DNA of 64,000 bases. It comes from Vibrio variabilis (GTDB lineage: Bacteria > Pseudomonadota > Gammaproteobacteria > Enterobacterales > Vibrionaceae). The notes below the pieces were generated by a model. That model searched no databases and was not told the DNA's origin. It saw nothing but the letters and a program-made list of their open reading frames with translations. Both the position numbers and the translations under genes were made by a program. The stretch covers positions 1 through 64,000 of the forward strand of contig NZ_JYJK01000096.1 of assembly GCF_003263785.1 (NCBI RefSeq), written 5' to 3'. This document shows, one piece after another, positions 30,389 to 40,574 of the stretch. Positions within the stretch are counted from its first letter, which is position 1, and every line of letters starts with the position of its first letter.

Positions 30389-30896
30389 ACTATTTCCTTA
30401 TAAGTTTATTATGATGCTTAGTTGGTGCTTGTTATAAATAATTTTAAGGAATGAAATGAATGAAAATATAGATTGGCTTCACATCTCATTAGCGTGCTTT
30501 GCTTCATGAAACATTTTTGGAAGGCATTTCTTTTGCAAGTGTCTGATTTTAAATGTTTATTTTGATTGTTGGAAGCTGGTTATCGCCCATGAATGCGGTT
30601 TCGTTTCATGGATTAGAAGGTGATTATCACAGGTTTTTTTGCTGTTGATTGACATTAATTCTGGTTGGTTTTGAAAGTATTCATAATAGTGAATTATATG
30701 AAATAAATGTGGTGATTATTACCTGTTCTACCGGTGTGATTAACGAAGTGAAATGCTTGTTTTTGGAGGCTAAATTAAAGTTTCATCCTTGTTTAACCGA
30801 TCAAAGTTAAGTGGGTGGGGTTGGGTAGAAAGAGTCCCAAATAAAATGTATCGAGTAATCGTTTATTTGGGAGCTTGTCGGTTTGTGAAGGGGGAA
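30389..30896. promoter_or_regulatory. Long intergenic region upstream of the porin gene
   Basis: This 508-base AT-rich stretch separates the porin start from the end of galM. It must contain the porin promoter. The only structured signal I saw is the LacI-like sequence at 30590-30603. No open frame with a ribosome site and no terminator-like hairpin was found. Confidence 0.4.
30590..30603. promoter_or_regulatory. Weak candidate LacI-type operator upstream of the porin gene
   Basis: TGAATGCGGTTTCG resembles the palindromes at 1436-1449 and 1998-2011, with mismatches mainly in the left half. Its position about 200 bases before the porin start is farther than usual for a repressor site. It is reported because the same pattern appears near other genes of the locus. 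Confidence 0.3.
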
Positions 30897-31940
30897 TTAA
30901 TACCGTGTTGATGTGTTCGCCATCGATATTTTGAACATGGTCACTTGATGGTAGGGGTTGTTGATATCAAAAATGCAGTTAGGTGTATCCGGCATGTTGA
31001 CTTGGTTCGGGTAGCATTGGGTTTCCAAACACAGCCCTGCATGTTGCTGGTATGAATTTCCTTTGCGCCCCAGTTCGTTATTTAAGTAGCCAGCAGTGTA
31101 AAACTGGAGACCACCTTGGTCGGTATAAACATCTAGCGTTATACCACTGCGGCGACTGGTTACTTTGGCCGCGTGGTACATAGGCGTGGCGGGCAAGCAC
31201 CAGCAGTGATCAAAACCAAGATTACTCAGTGACTGCTCTGACAATTGCGTCATGGCATCTTTGATCAGTCTGGGTTGACGAAAGTCCATTGCGGTTCCCG
31301 TAACGTTTTTGACTTCAACCGGAATACCAGAGTGATCAGTTTCGAGATAGTGCTGGGCGTTAATTTGAACCTGATGCTCGTAGATGTTAGCCGTGCCGTC
31401 CAAGTTGAAATAGGCGTGTTGGGTCATATTGATTGCTGTAGGAGCGTGTGGAAACGCTGAGTATACGATCGACAACTCGTTATTTTCGTTCAGTTGATAA
31501 CGAACACGAAAGTCAATGGCGGCGGGATGACCACTTTCACCTTTATTCACAGATACGCTGAATTCAATGGAGTCGACACTTTGGTAGGTAGTATGCCAAC
31601 GCTTCTTTGCCACGTTGGCTTTGCCGCCATGTAAGTGATTGGCGTCTTCATTAGTCTCCAGTTGAATATGCTTACCTCCGGCAAGATAACGACCACTCTG
31701 AATACGATTAGCCCATGGACCAATCACCCCTCCCAAATAAACACTGCCTTGCAGATAGTCTTCGGGATTGTCATAGCCCAATACGATATTGTTCCTCTTG
31801 CCGGCTTCGGTTGTCACGAAAAAGTTGATAATGGTCGCACCAAGATCAGAGATGTCTATCTGGGTGCCATTTCCGTTGCTAAGTGAGTACAGATTATATT
31901 GCCCCCATTGACGCGGGCTTTTGCCAGTGTTCGCGTTCAA
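30897..31940 (-). CDS. galM: Aldose 1-epimerase (mutarotase)
   Basis: Intact 347-residue mutarotase that interconverts alpha and beta anomers of hexoses or xylose. Family marks include NRIQSGRY, NHLHGGK with the active-site histidine, MTQHAYFNLDG with the second histidine, and CLETQCYPNQVN with the catalytic glutamate. The likely start is TTG at 31940, with GGAG eight bases upstream. It lies after xylA on the same strand but behind a terminator, so it probably has its own promoter. It may speed up conversion of released xylose to the anomer used by XylA. Confidence 0.9.
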   Translation of the reverse strand: MNANTGKSPRQWGQYNLYSLSNGNGTQIDISDLGATIINFFVTTEAGKRNNIVLGYDNPEDYLQGSVYLGGVIGPWANRIQSGRYLAGGKHIQLETNEDANHLHGGKANVAKKRWHTTYQSVDSIEFSVSVNKGESGHPAAIDFRVRYQLNENNELSIVYSAFPHAPTAINMTQHAYFNLDGTANIYEHQVQINAQHYLETDHSGIPVEVKNVTGTAMDFRQPRLIKDAMTQLSEQSLSNLGFDHCWCLPATPMYHAAKVTSRRSGITLDVYTDQGGLQFYTAGYLNNELGRKGNSYQQHAGLCLETQCYPNQVNMPDTPNCIFDINNPYHQVTMFKISMANTSTRY

Positions 31941-31987
31941 AACGGTCTCCGTAAAATTTGTTGTGCTGTGGATTAATGAAAAGATTC

Positions 31988-32026
31988 AAAAAAGCCCAAG
32001 TACATCCCCCGATCATACTTGGGCTT
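31988..32026 (-). terminator. Intrinsic terminator after xylA
   Basis: On the minus strand AGCCCAAGTA (32025-32016) pairs with TACTTGGGCT (32002-31993), followed by T residues (31993-31988). It lies 23 bases after the xylA stop and separates xylA from galM. Confidence 0.88.
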
Positions 32027-32048
32027 GAAACCAAGGTTCTCACAACAT

Positions 32049-33367
32049 TTACTTGTAGATGAACCCGTTGACAATGTTTTCTAGGTGCTCTTGACGACCG
32101 GATTCCTTAACTGGAGATAGGTTGTTCTCAAGCGAATAGTTCGCTACTTGCTCTAGGCTGAGATCACCAGCAAGAATTTTCTTACCAAGGTCTTCATTCC
32201 AGCTCGAATAACGTTGCGCGATATTTTTAGAAAGAACGTCGTTTTCGATCATATCAGCTGCACGCTCTAGCGAGAGTGCCATTGTATCCATGCCGCCGAT
32301 ATGACCATGGAACAGGTCTTCAAGGTCGATTGAAGGGCGGCGGACACGAGCGTCGAAATTGAAACCGCCAGTGGTGAAGCCTCCCGCTTTTAGGATTTCA
32401 TACATTACGAGTGTGTTTTCTTCAACGCTGTTCGGGAACTGATCCGTATCCCATCCGAGTTGCGGATCACCTCGGTTAGCATCGATAGAACCAAACAAAC
32501 CAAGGGATGTTGCAGTCGCGACTTCATGATGGAAGCTATGGCCTGCCAATGTTGCGTGGTTCGCTTCAATATTGACTTTAATTTCGTTTTCAAGCCCGAA
32601 TTGCTTTAAGAAGCCGTAAACGGTCGCGGTATCATAATCATACTGATGTTTAGTTGGTTCTTGTGGCTTAGGTTCAATTAGGATTGCGCCTTTAAAACCA
32701 ATTTTGTGTTTGTGCTCAACGACCATTTGCATGAGTCGACCGAGTTGCTGGCGCTCTTGACGCAGATCGGTATTAAGCAAGGTTTCATAACCCTCACGTC
32801 CCCCCACAATACGTAGTTTTCGCCACCTAGACGTTTTGTTGCGCCCATAGCATTGAAAATTTGACTCGCAGCATAAGCAAAGACTTTAGGATCGGGGTTT
32901 GTGCCTGCTCCGGACATATAACGTGGGTTCGAGAACACATTGGCCGTCCCCCAAAGTAGTTTGACGCCGGTCTGTTCTTGTTTCTGCTCCAGCACATCGA
33001 CCATGGTTTGGAAGTTGTTAACATACTCCTTAATCGACGCGCCCTCTGGTGCTACATCAGTATCGTGGAAGCAATAGTAAGGAACAGAGAGTTTTGAGAA
33101 AAATTCAAATGCAGCATTCGCTTTAGCGTGCGCGTGTTCCATTGGATCAGAAACTTTTAGCCACTCGTGATCGAAAGTACCGTCGCCAAAAACGTCAGAG
33201 CCCGGCCAACGGAAGTTGTGCCAGTAGCATGCCGCAAAGCGAAGATGCTCTTTCATTGACTTACCTAGAATCATACGATCTGCATCATAGTGGCGAAACG
33301 CCAAAGGGTTGGTCGTTTCCTTACCTTCAAATTTGATCTTATTAATATTTTTAAAAATTTCTGTCAT
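32049..33367 (-). CDS. xylA: Xylose isomerase, frameshifted
   Basis: Converts D-xylose to D-xylulose in the cytoplasm. Motifs include the catalytic FHDTDVAPEG, the WGTANVFSNPRYM segment, the metal-binding glutamate in ILIEPKPQEPTKHQYDYD and NIEANHATLAGHSFHHE. One C is missing from the plus-strand run at 32800-32805; restoring it gives YVLWGGREGYETLLNTD and a total of 439 residues, about the length of the E. coli enzyme. It is transcribed away from the XylR-type gene at 33847, with about 480 bases between. Confidence 0.93.
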
Positions 33368-33734
33368 AGCCTAATTTCCAAGTTTTGGTTGTGGACTTCA
33401 TTCACAAACATTATTCAGTCTTTTCGACGATGCCATCAATTATGATTTTTGATAGGAAAATTAAGCTATTTACTAAATGTGGCCTAGCTCTCAAAAATTG
33501 GTTATTTTCACGCGCATTAGTATGGTTGCCTCATTTTTACGAGGAAAGCTCACTTAAGAGGTGTTTGACCATGTTTTTGGCGATTTGAATCACAAATGGA
33601 AAATATCATAAGTCGGGAATTAAATTGTGTAACTTGAATAAACTTCTTGAATTAACAAAAATATCATTCAACACGTATCGTTGCGAAAACGTTAACTGAT
33701 ATGCAATTCATGAGAGATCAAACAAACCACCCAC

Positions 33735-33821
33735 CAAGACATATCTGGTTATAAGAACCCCCAAAACGTCTTGTCGCTCCTGATAAGCCGTTTTAAGCCC
33801 TGTGAAATGCAGGGCTTTTTT
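33735..33821 (+). ncRNA. Candidate small RNA or attenuating leader upstream of the XylR-type gene
   Basis: CAAGAC at 33735-33740 can pair with GTCTTG around 33768-33773, enclosing a smaller GGTT/AACC stem, and the segment ends in a strong intrinsic terminator at 33795-33821. No protein-coding gene upstream on this strand would need this terminator. It could be the 3' end of a small RNA or a leader whose terminator controls the regulator gene 26 bases further on. The 5' end is unknown. Confidence 0.45.
33795..33821 (+). terminator. Strong intrinsic terminator 26 bases before the XylR-type gene
   Basis: AAGCCCTG at 33795-33802 pairs with CAGGGCTT at 33810-33817, with a run of six T residues at 33816-33821. 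Its location directly before a start codon, with no gene upstream, is unusual. Confidence 0.8.
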
Positions 33822-33846
33822 CAATACCAACACTAGGAAGTGAGTT

Positions 33847-34956
33847 ATGAAAAAACTGCTTATCCTCCTCGATAGTATGGTTTACTTTGATCGCCAAGTG
33901 CTCAAGGGGATTAAGGCGCGTTCTGATGAGTCTCAACTCAAGCTGAGTCTCTATTTGGAATGTGCCAGTAATCTAGACTACATACTCGCTGAAACTTGGG
34001 ACTACGTGATCGCAGATTACAACAAGCCGTCGGTGAAGCATTTGGTGGATATATTGGATGCTAGGCGGGTCGTTTACTCTAATCACACTCTTGCGAACTT
34101 GCCTTCACAGTTATCTTCAGTCACCCTCGATAATGAGGGATTGGCACGTTTAGCTATCCGTACTTTTGCCAAAAGTGACTTTTCCCATGTCGGTTACTTT
34201 GCCAACCAACAAGACTTGGTTACGCCATGGAGTCAGGAGCGTCAAAGCGCTTTTCAACAGGCCGCACCTAAACATTCACTCAATTATTGCTCTGATGTAG
34301 TCGCCGCGATTAAACACCGCCAGTTTCCTCTTGGCGTGTATTGCTCTTCTGATCGTTCAGCAAGGCGAATTGCTGAGTTATGTCAACAACACTATGTCAA
34401 TGTCCCTGAGCAAGTTGCCATCATTGGCACAGATTGTGATGACACCGAACGTTTACTCTCTCCAATGCCTTTGAGCTCAGTAGAACTTAATCCATTTGAG
34501 CTTGGGCGATGCTGTATGGAGACACTGGAGCAATTGATCCGTTACAAGCGCCCTTTATCCAAACTTTTTTCGTCTGGTACGGTGATTCACGCTAAAACGA
34601 CGGCCAGCGAATCGACGCAAGATAAGGTTATTGTAAAAGCAGAGCTTTTTATGCGAAATCACTTTCATTCCAACATAAAGATAAAGCAAGTGACAGATTA
34701 CTGTCGCATATCTAGAAAAACACTCGACACTCGGTTTTTGATCACGCATGGCGTTACCGCGCACCAGTATTTGACTAGCCTTAGGCTGGCAAGAGCAAAA
34801 CATCTTTTAAAGAATACCTCGGATCGCATTGACAGTATTGCAGCTCAATGTGGTTACCCAAGTCAATCTTACCTTTCTCAGGTCTTCATCAAGCAACTGG
34901 GTTTGACGCCGGCAAAATATCGTCAAAAAATAGCCAGAGATGAAGCGATTGTGTGA
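33847..34956 (+). CDS. XylR-type AraC-family regulator (first)
   Basis: Intact 369-residue regulator. The first 265 residues resemble the LacI/PBP-like sugar-sensing domain of XylR (for example VAIIGTDCDDTERLLSPMPL), and the last 100 form an AraC-type double helix-turn-helix with IDSIAAQCGYPSQSYLSQVF and LGLTPAKYR. It lies between xylA and a GH3 gene and is likely to respond to xylose or a xyloside and activate one or both. A second XylR-type gene is at 37505. The ribosome site is GGAAGTGAGTT. Confidence 0.88.
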   Translation: MKKLLILLDSMVYFDRQVLKGIKARSDESQLKLSLYLECASNLDYILAETWDYVIADYNKPSVKHLVDILDARRVVYSNHTLANLPSQLSSVTLDNEGLARLAIRTFAKSDFSHVGYFANQQDLVTPWSQERQSAFQQAAPKHSLNYCSDVVAAIKHRQFPLGVYCSSDRSARRIAELCQQHYVNVPEQVAIIGTDCDDTERLLSPMPLSSVELNPFELGRCCMETLEQLIRYKRPLSKLFSSGTVIHAKTTASESTQDKVIVKAELFMRNHFHSNIKIKQVTDYCRISRKTLDTRFLITHGVTAHQYLTSLRLARAKHLLKNTSDRIDSIAAQCGYPSQSYLSQVFIKQLGLTPAKYRQKIARDEAIV

Positions 34957-35085
34957 TCACAACAGACATAAAAATACGATATTTGGTAACTCATTGCAGG
35001 AATTTGGTAATTACAACGAGGCACCCATAACCCAGTTAAAGGTTAGGTCATAGTATGGGGACGAAGAAGGACAAAGGTAACAACT

Positions 35086-37449
35086 ATGCTTTACAAACAG
35101 CTGTATAAGAATCCAAATGCTTCAATAGCAGAACGAGTAGACGACTTACTTTCAAGAATGACGGTACCAGAAAAGCTCGCACAACTAGGAGCACAATGGT
35201 TGATCTTAGATGAGAATGGTAACCACCATGACCGAGACTTGGAGATGGCCTCGGATGAGGCTAAAAAACCGATCAGTGAACGTTTTCAAAACGGCATTGG
35301 GCAAATCACCCGCCCTCTAGGTACACACTCCGTGTCCCCTGAGAAAGGGGTAAAAGCCTTGAATGCATTGCAGGACTATTTGGTAAATCAAACAAGACTT
35401 GGTATCCCAGCGTTGTCTCATGAAGAGTGTTTGGTGGGGTTGATGGCAAAAGATGCGACGCTCTATCCGTCATCACTAAATTATGGGCACACATGGAACC
35501 CTGAACTTATTGAAGAGATGGCTTCAGATATCGGCAGGCAGGTAAGGGCGGTGGGGGCGCATCAAGGTTTAGCGCCGGTATTGGATGTTTCTCGAGATGT
35601 TAGGTGGGGTCGCACAGAAGAAACTCTGGGTGAAGACCCTTACCACGTAGGTTTGTTAGCGACAGCGTATGTTAAGGGTTTACAAGGCGAGAAGCGCGAT
35701 GTCTATGCGACACTCAAACACTACGTTGGTCATTCATTTAGTGAAGGTGCCCGTAATCATGCGCCAGTGCACATTGGTTTTAAAGAGCTCAATGACACTT
35801 TCCTGTTACCTTTTGAGATGGCCGTTAAACTGGGCAACGCAGGGTCTGTCATGCCAGCGTATCATGATATTGATGGTGAGCCTTGCCACTCATCAGAGTA
35901 TTTGCTGACGGAAGTGCTTCGTCATCGCTGGGGGTTTGATGGGCTGTTGGTTGCGACTATGGTGGCGTCGATTTATTGTATTCTCATCATGGGATTGCAG
36001 CGGATACAGCAGGTGCAGCTGCGTTATCTTTTAATGCCGGTCTCGATATCGAACTGCCTGATGATGCGTGCTCTACTAAATTGGCGCTTGCATGGAGAGA
36101 GGTGAGTTTTCAATCAATAAGCTCGATGAAATTGTAACTCGAATTTTGAAGGTTAAGTTCGAGTTAGGACTATTTGAAAATCCATACTGCGAGTTACCCA
36201 CTGAGCCCTTGCACAATGAGGACTCTGAGAGGCTGGCATACCAAGTAGCGGCGGAGTCTTTGGTGCTGCTTAAAAACGATGGATTGCTTCCTCTGTCGAA
36301 TCAAACTCGCATCGCGTTATTGGGAGCGACAGCCGATGATCCACTCGCTTTACTGGGGGCTACAGTTTTCCGGTTCACTTGATCTTAAGTAGTGAACAGA
36401 GCGAAGCGCCAGTTGTAGCGACACTGCGTGAAACGTTTGAACAGGCGTTTACATCCGTGTGCTACGCAAAGGGCTGTAATATTTTGACTGAGCGACATAG
36501 CAACGCACCCGTTTTTCCGGGGGATGTCGATTTAGCACTGTCACAAAGCTTAAATTCGCCTATCGACAAAGATACCTCGGGATTTCATGAGGCTGGCGGT
36601 GTGATTCAAGACTCGGATGTTGTGGTAGTTTGTGTCGGCGATCTCGCAGGGCTGTTTCAAACGGGGACAGTCGGTGAGGGATCGGATGCCGACAGCCTTG
36701 ATTTACCCGGTGTACAACAGGCTTTAGTTGATCTTGCCTTGGATTCCGGTAAACCAGTCGTGGTGATTGTCACGGGTGGTCGCCCTTATAGCCTTGGACG
36801 TGCTGAAAGCGAGGCTGCGGCTATTTTGTATGGCTGGGCTCCGGGTCAAGTCGGCGCTCAAGCTATTACCGACGCGTTACTGGGTCATGTGAACCCAAGC
36901 GGCCGCTTAACGTTATCGATTCCTAAAAATGTTGGTGCAGTGCCTTACTACTACAACCACAAACTAAAAAGTGGCGGTACACCTATCGCTTACCACTTTG
37001 GCTCGAACTACCCGTTCGGTTATGGTTTGAGCTACACCACGTTTGAATACGAAGATGTCAACATCGAAGCAATTGATGTCGAGCACGAAGAGAGCGTAGT
37101 CATTACCCTGAACGTCAGAAATACTGGGCAGGTAGCGGGTCATGAGGTGGTACAGCTGTACGTAAGAGACCTGGTCAGTTCCCTAGTACGCCCAATTCGA
37201 GAACTCAAGGGTTTTGGTAAGGTATATTTAGAACCAGGGGAGCAGAAGACACTAAGGTTTTCACTCCCAGTAGACATGCTCAACCTTACCAATCATCGGC
37301 ATCAGAGAGTGGTGGAAGCAGGCGACTTTGAGGTTATGATCGGTAAGTCGTCCACCGATATTGTATTTAAGGATGTCATCACCGTGAAAGGTGGCACACG
37401 CGTGCTACCTGAGCAGTGGCGTATGGTGTGTGATATTTCGATTCTGTAA
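35086..37449 (+). CDS. GH3 beta-glycosidase (probable beta-xylosidase), three frameshifts
   Basis: Family GH3 enzyme of about 788 residues without signal peptide. Motifs: LGIPALSHEECLVG, DVSRDVRWGRTEETLGEDPY, LKHYVGHS, and, after correction, LLVADYGGVDLLY with the predicted nucleophile D291. The C-terminal fibronectin type III-like domain is seen as SVVITLNVRNTGQVAGHE. Three single bases seem missing, near 35955, 36093 and in the G run at 36355-36359 (restoring LALLGGYSFPVHL). Three defects in one gene make true decay possible, but each repair gives family-consistent sequence. Placement between two XylR-type genes and near xylA and xylB favours xylo-oligosaccharides. Confidence 0.82.
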
Positions 37450-37456
37450 ACTGAAG

Positions 37457-37480
37457 AAGGAGAGGGAGCCTCTCCTTTTT
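37457..37480 (+). terminator. Intrinsic terminator after the second GH3 gene
   Basis: GGAGAGG at 37459-37465 pairs with CCTCTCC at 37469-37475, followed by TTTTT. It lies eight bases after the stop and between convergent genes. Confidence 0.85.
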
Positions 37481-37504
37481 ACTGACAAATATAACGCTGT
37501 GGTT

Positions 37505-38708
37505 CTAGTCAGCAGCACTTAAAGACGTTTCTCGATATTCTTTTGGTGTTTGATCTAGGTTCTTTTTAAACACGGTGTACATGTATTGTAATGACGGGTA
37601 GCCGCACAGTTCAGCAATTTCAATAATTGGAAGTTCAGTGTTACCGAGTAGGTTGCAAGCGCGCTTTATCTTAGAGTTGTGGATCTCTTGATGAATCGAG
37701 TGTCCACGCTCGGCTTTAAATCGTGCTTCCATGTTAGAACGAGAGATACCTACGTAACTGAGCACCTGGTCGACTTTAATGCCTTTACACGCATTGTGTC
37801 TGATAAAGTGCATAGCTTGTATCACGAAGGGATCTTTTAGCGCCTGATAATCAGTGCTTTGACGTTCGAAGACCTGAGTTGGCGGCACCATAACCCGAGC
37901 GTGTTTCAATACCTGATTAGGGATAGCTGATTGATCTTTATGTTTCGCATCAAGGAGGCGATGAAGCATTTTGCTGCGCGATACCCCATCTGTTTAGTAC
38001 CTTGTCCAACAGAGCTTAATGATACCCTCGTAAGGTGCCTAGCGAGTTCTTCATTATCGATGCCAATTACAGATACTTTGTCAGGCACCATAACGTTGAG
38101 GTGTTGACACACTTGCAGAAGGTGTCTCGCTCTCGAGTCTGTGACCGCAATGATGCCCGTGGGTGTCGGTAAGCGTTGTAACCAATCGGCTAGACGATTC
38201 ATATCGTAGGTCCAGGTTCTTGAGTTGGTCTCATTACCTCGATAGATAGAACCCGTGTATCCCTCTCTTTTCACGATAGTTGAAAACGCTTTTTCTCGTT
38301 CATGAGCCCAGCGGTTACATTTGTCATGAGGTTTGCCATAGAAAGCAAAGTTCTCCAGTCCTTTTTCACGCAAGTGCTGGTAGCCAACTCAACCAGCGCT
38401 TGGTTGTCGGTGGCCACATAAGGGATGTCTGGATAATCTTCTTCCTTTTCGTAAGAGCCACCGACTCCTATGACAGGGATGTCAGAATCCTTGAGCAGTT
38501 CAGCAATTTTCGGGTTGTCGAAGTCAGCAATCACACCGTCGCCACTCCAGCCGCGAAAGTTATCTAGGTGAGTTGTGAACTCCTCTTCAAGAAAAATATC
38601 CCAATCACATTGAGATGCTTGTAGGTACTCACCAATTCCTTCGATGACCTCTCGATCATAAACCTTATTGGCGTTGAATAGCAGTGTAACCCGAAATCGT
38701 TTGTCCAT
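37505..38708 (-). CDS. xylR: Xylose operon regulator XylR (second), two frameshifts
   Basis: AraC-family activator with an N-terminal LacI-like sensor domain, close in layout to E. coli XylR, about 401 residues after correction. Seen in order: VTLLFNANKVYDREVIEGIG, SVIGIDNEELARHLTRVSLS, and a C-terminal double helix-turn-helix with IIEIAELCGYPSLQYMYTVF and QTPKEYR. One missing base at 38379-38380 (restoring ELATQHLREKGLENF) and one in the T run at 37969-37972 (restoring RAAKMLHRLLDA) split the gene into three pieces. It is divergent from xylB and probably activates xylA and xylB in the presence of xylose. Confidence 0.88.
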
Positions 38709-38942
38709 AATGCCTTAATTGTATATTGGCGATATCTACTCGAACGTTGAGTCTAACAGCGACGTATTGCACATGGTGTGATCTTAGGCGCAGTCGTGAA
38801 ATCAGTGAATGGTTCTATAAAAAAACATAATTGTTTGAAAGTGTTACTCAGCAGATACTGAATACAAGCTAAGCGCAACAGGTAGATGGCGTCGTGGATG
38901 TCTGGTTGCGAAATCAAATGTGAGAACTTAAAGGAAACAACT

Positions 38943-40394
38943 ATGTATATAGGTATCGACTTAGGTACATCGGGCGTTAAGTCCATTGCGATGACTGAGC
39001 AAGGTGAGATCCTTGCCTCTTGTACCGTCTCCTTGGAGGTATCTCGCCCTAAGCCATTGTGGTCAGAACAAGATCCCAGCGCTTGGTGGGAGGCAACCTG
39101 TGAATCTATTAATGGTCTCAAGGCATCAGTGAATCTAAGTGATGTTCTTGCCATCGGCCTCTCCGGGCAGATGCACGGTGCGACACTTATTGACGTAAAT
39201 GGAGATGTTTTGCGACCTGCTATTCTCTGGAACGACGGCCGTTGTGAAGCGGAATGTAAAGAGTTGGAAGCGGCGGTGCCAAACTCTCGCGATATTACTG
39301 GCAATATAATGATGCCAGGCTTTACGGCGCCGAAACTAAAATGGGTTGCTAATCATGAACCTGAAGTGTTTGCAAAAGTAGATAAGGTACTGTTACCTAA
39401 AGACTACTTGCGCTTCAAAATGACCGGCGATTTTGCGTCTGACATGTCCGATTCTGCAGGGACGTGTTGGTTGGATGTTGAGAAGCGCGCATGGAGTGAA
39501 GAGCTTTTAGAAGCGACAGGCTTGTCGGTTTCTCATATGCCAGAATTGTTTGAAGGCAGCGCGGTCACGGGGATTCTGAGTCCTGACATTGCAAACGCTT
39601 GGGAAATGCCTCAGGTTGCGGTTGTGGCTGGTGGTGGTGATAACGCCGCTGGCGCTGTCGGTGTCGGTATTACTCTGCCGGGTCAAGCGATGTTGTCGCT
39701 TGGTACATCGGGTGTGTATTTTGCGGTTAGCGATGGCTTTGTCTCTAACCCTGAGCTTGCGCTTCATAGCTTCTGTCATGCACTTCCACAAACGTGGCAC
39801 ACTATGTCGGTTATCTTGAGTGCCGCCTCATGTCTAAGTTGGGTAGCAGAATTGACTGGGTTTGAAGATGTTGGCGACATGATTGACGAAGTCGAAGAAA
39901 ACGCTGATACAACCTCACAGGTCATTTTCTTGCCATATCTTTCTGGTGAGCGGACTCCGCACAACAACCCTGATGCCCAGGGTGTCTTCTTTGGTATGAC
40001 CCACTCAACAACCAAGCTAGAACTCGCACAGGCCGTGTTAGAAGGGGTTGGTTTTGCGTTTGCAGACGGATTTGATGCCTTACACGTCACTAAAAACATT
40101 CCTGATGAAGTATCGCTAATTGGCGGGGGTGCAAGAAGTGAGTATTGGCGTCAAATGCTCGCTGATATTGTTGAGATGCCTTTAGTGTACAGACAAGGTG
40201 GTGAAGTGGGGCCTGCGCTAGGTGCAGCAAGACTTGCTGTATTGGGCACAAAAGAAGGCGCGACGGTATCCGATATCTGCCCGGTGCCCAAGCTGGTACA
40301 AAAGCATATACCAAACGCTGACAAGCATGCTTACTATCAGAGTAAACGTGCGACATACCAAGCTCTCTATAAACGATTACAAGGTCTGTTCTAA
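38943..40394 (+). CDS. xylB: Xylulokinase
   Basis: FGGY-family kinase that phosphorylates D-xylulose to xylulose 5-phosphate, 483 residues, intact. The N-terminal phosphate-binding motif GIDLGTSGVKS, the GLSGQMHG segment, the catalytic aspartate in GGGDNAAGAVG and the C-terminal LIGGGARSEYWRQ agree with the family. The ATG at 38943 is preceded by AAAGGAAACAACT; a longer reading from 38886 has no support. It completes the xylose route with xylA. Confidence 0.94.
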   Translation: MYIGIDLGTSGVKSIAMTEQGEILASCTVSLEVSRPKPLWSEQDPSAWWEATCESINGLKASVNLSDVLAIGLSGQMHGATLIDVNGDVLRPAILWNDGRCEAECKELEAAVPNSRDITGNIMMPGFTAPKLKWVANHEPEVFAKVDKVLLPKDYLRFKMTGDFASDMSDSAGTCWLDVEKRAWSEELLEATGLSVSHMPELFEGSAVTGILSPDIANAWEMPQVAVVAGGGDNAAGAVGVGITLPGQAMLSLGTSGVYFAVSDGFVSNPELALHSFCHALPQTWHTMSVILSAASCLSWVAELTGFEDVGDMIDEVEENADTTSQVIFLPYLSGERTPHNNPDAQGVFFGMTHSTTKLELAQAVLEGVGFAFADGFDALHVTKNIPDEVSLIGGGARSEYWRQMLADIVEMPLVYRQGGEVGPALGAARLAVLGTKEGATVSDICPVPKLVQKHIPNADKHAYYQSKRATYQALYKRLQGLF

Positions 40395-40574
40395 AACAGT
40401 CTATGTCGAATCACGCGTATGTTTGAAATTGAATTGCTGCTTTCTAAGTAGCTGCGCTAAAAACAAGGCAGGTACAGTGATAAGGCTGACCTGCCGTATT
40501 GCGTTGTAGCCAAACACTACTTTGGAAAATGTAGTTTACTCATCCCAAACATTTTCAAGCGTAAACGGACTTGA

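Larger units (their letters stand above)
33368..33846. promoter_or_regulatory. Divergent xylA/XylR-type intergenic region with a structured leader
   Basis: The 479 bases between xylA and the plus-strand regulator hold promoters for both. A LacI-like CGAAAACGTTAACT lies at 33684-33697. A plus-strand structured segment, 33735-33821, ends in a strong terminator hairpin although no gene precedes it. A 67-codon open frame at 33385-33588 has no support. Confidence 0.45.

Noticed and set aside
33385..33588. 67-codon open frame upstream of xylA
   Set aside because: No ribosome site and no recognisable features; sits in the xylA/XylR-type intergenic region.
38753..39304. 183-codon minus-strand open frame overlapping the xylB start
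   Set aside because: It is antisense to xylB and has no ribosome site or domain features.
40467..40495. Hairpin GGCAGGT/ACCTGCC after xylB
   Set aside because: No T run on either strand; too weak to call as terminator.
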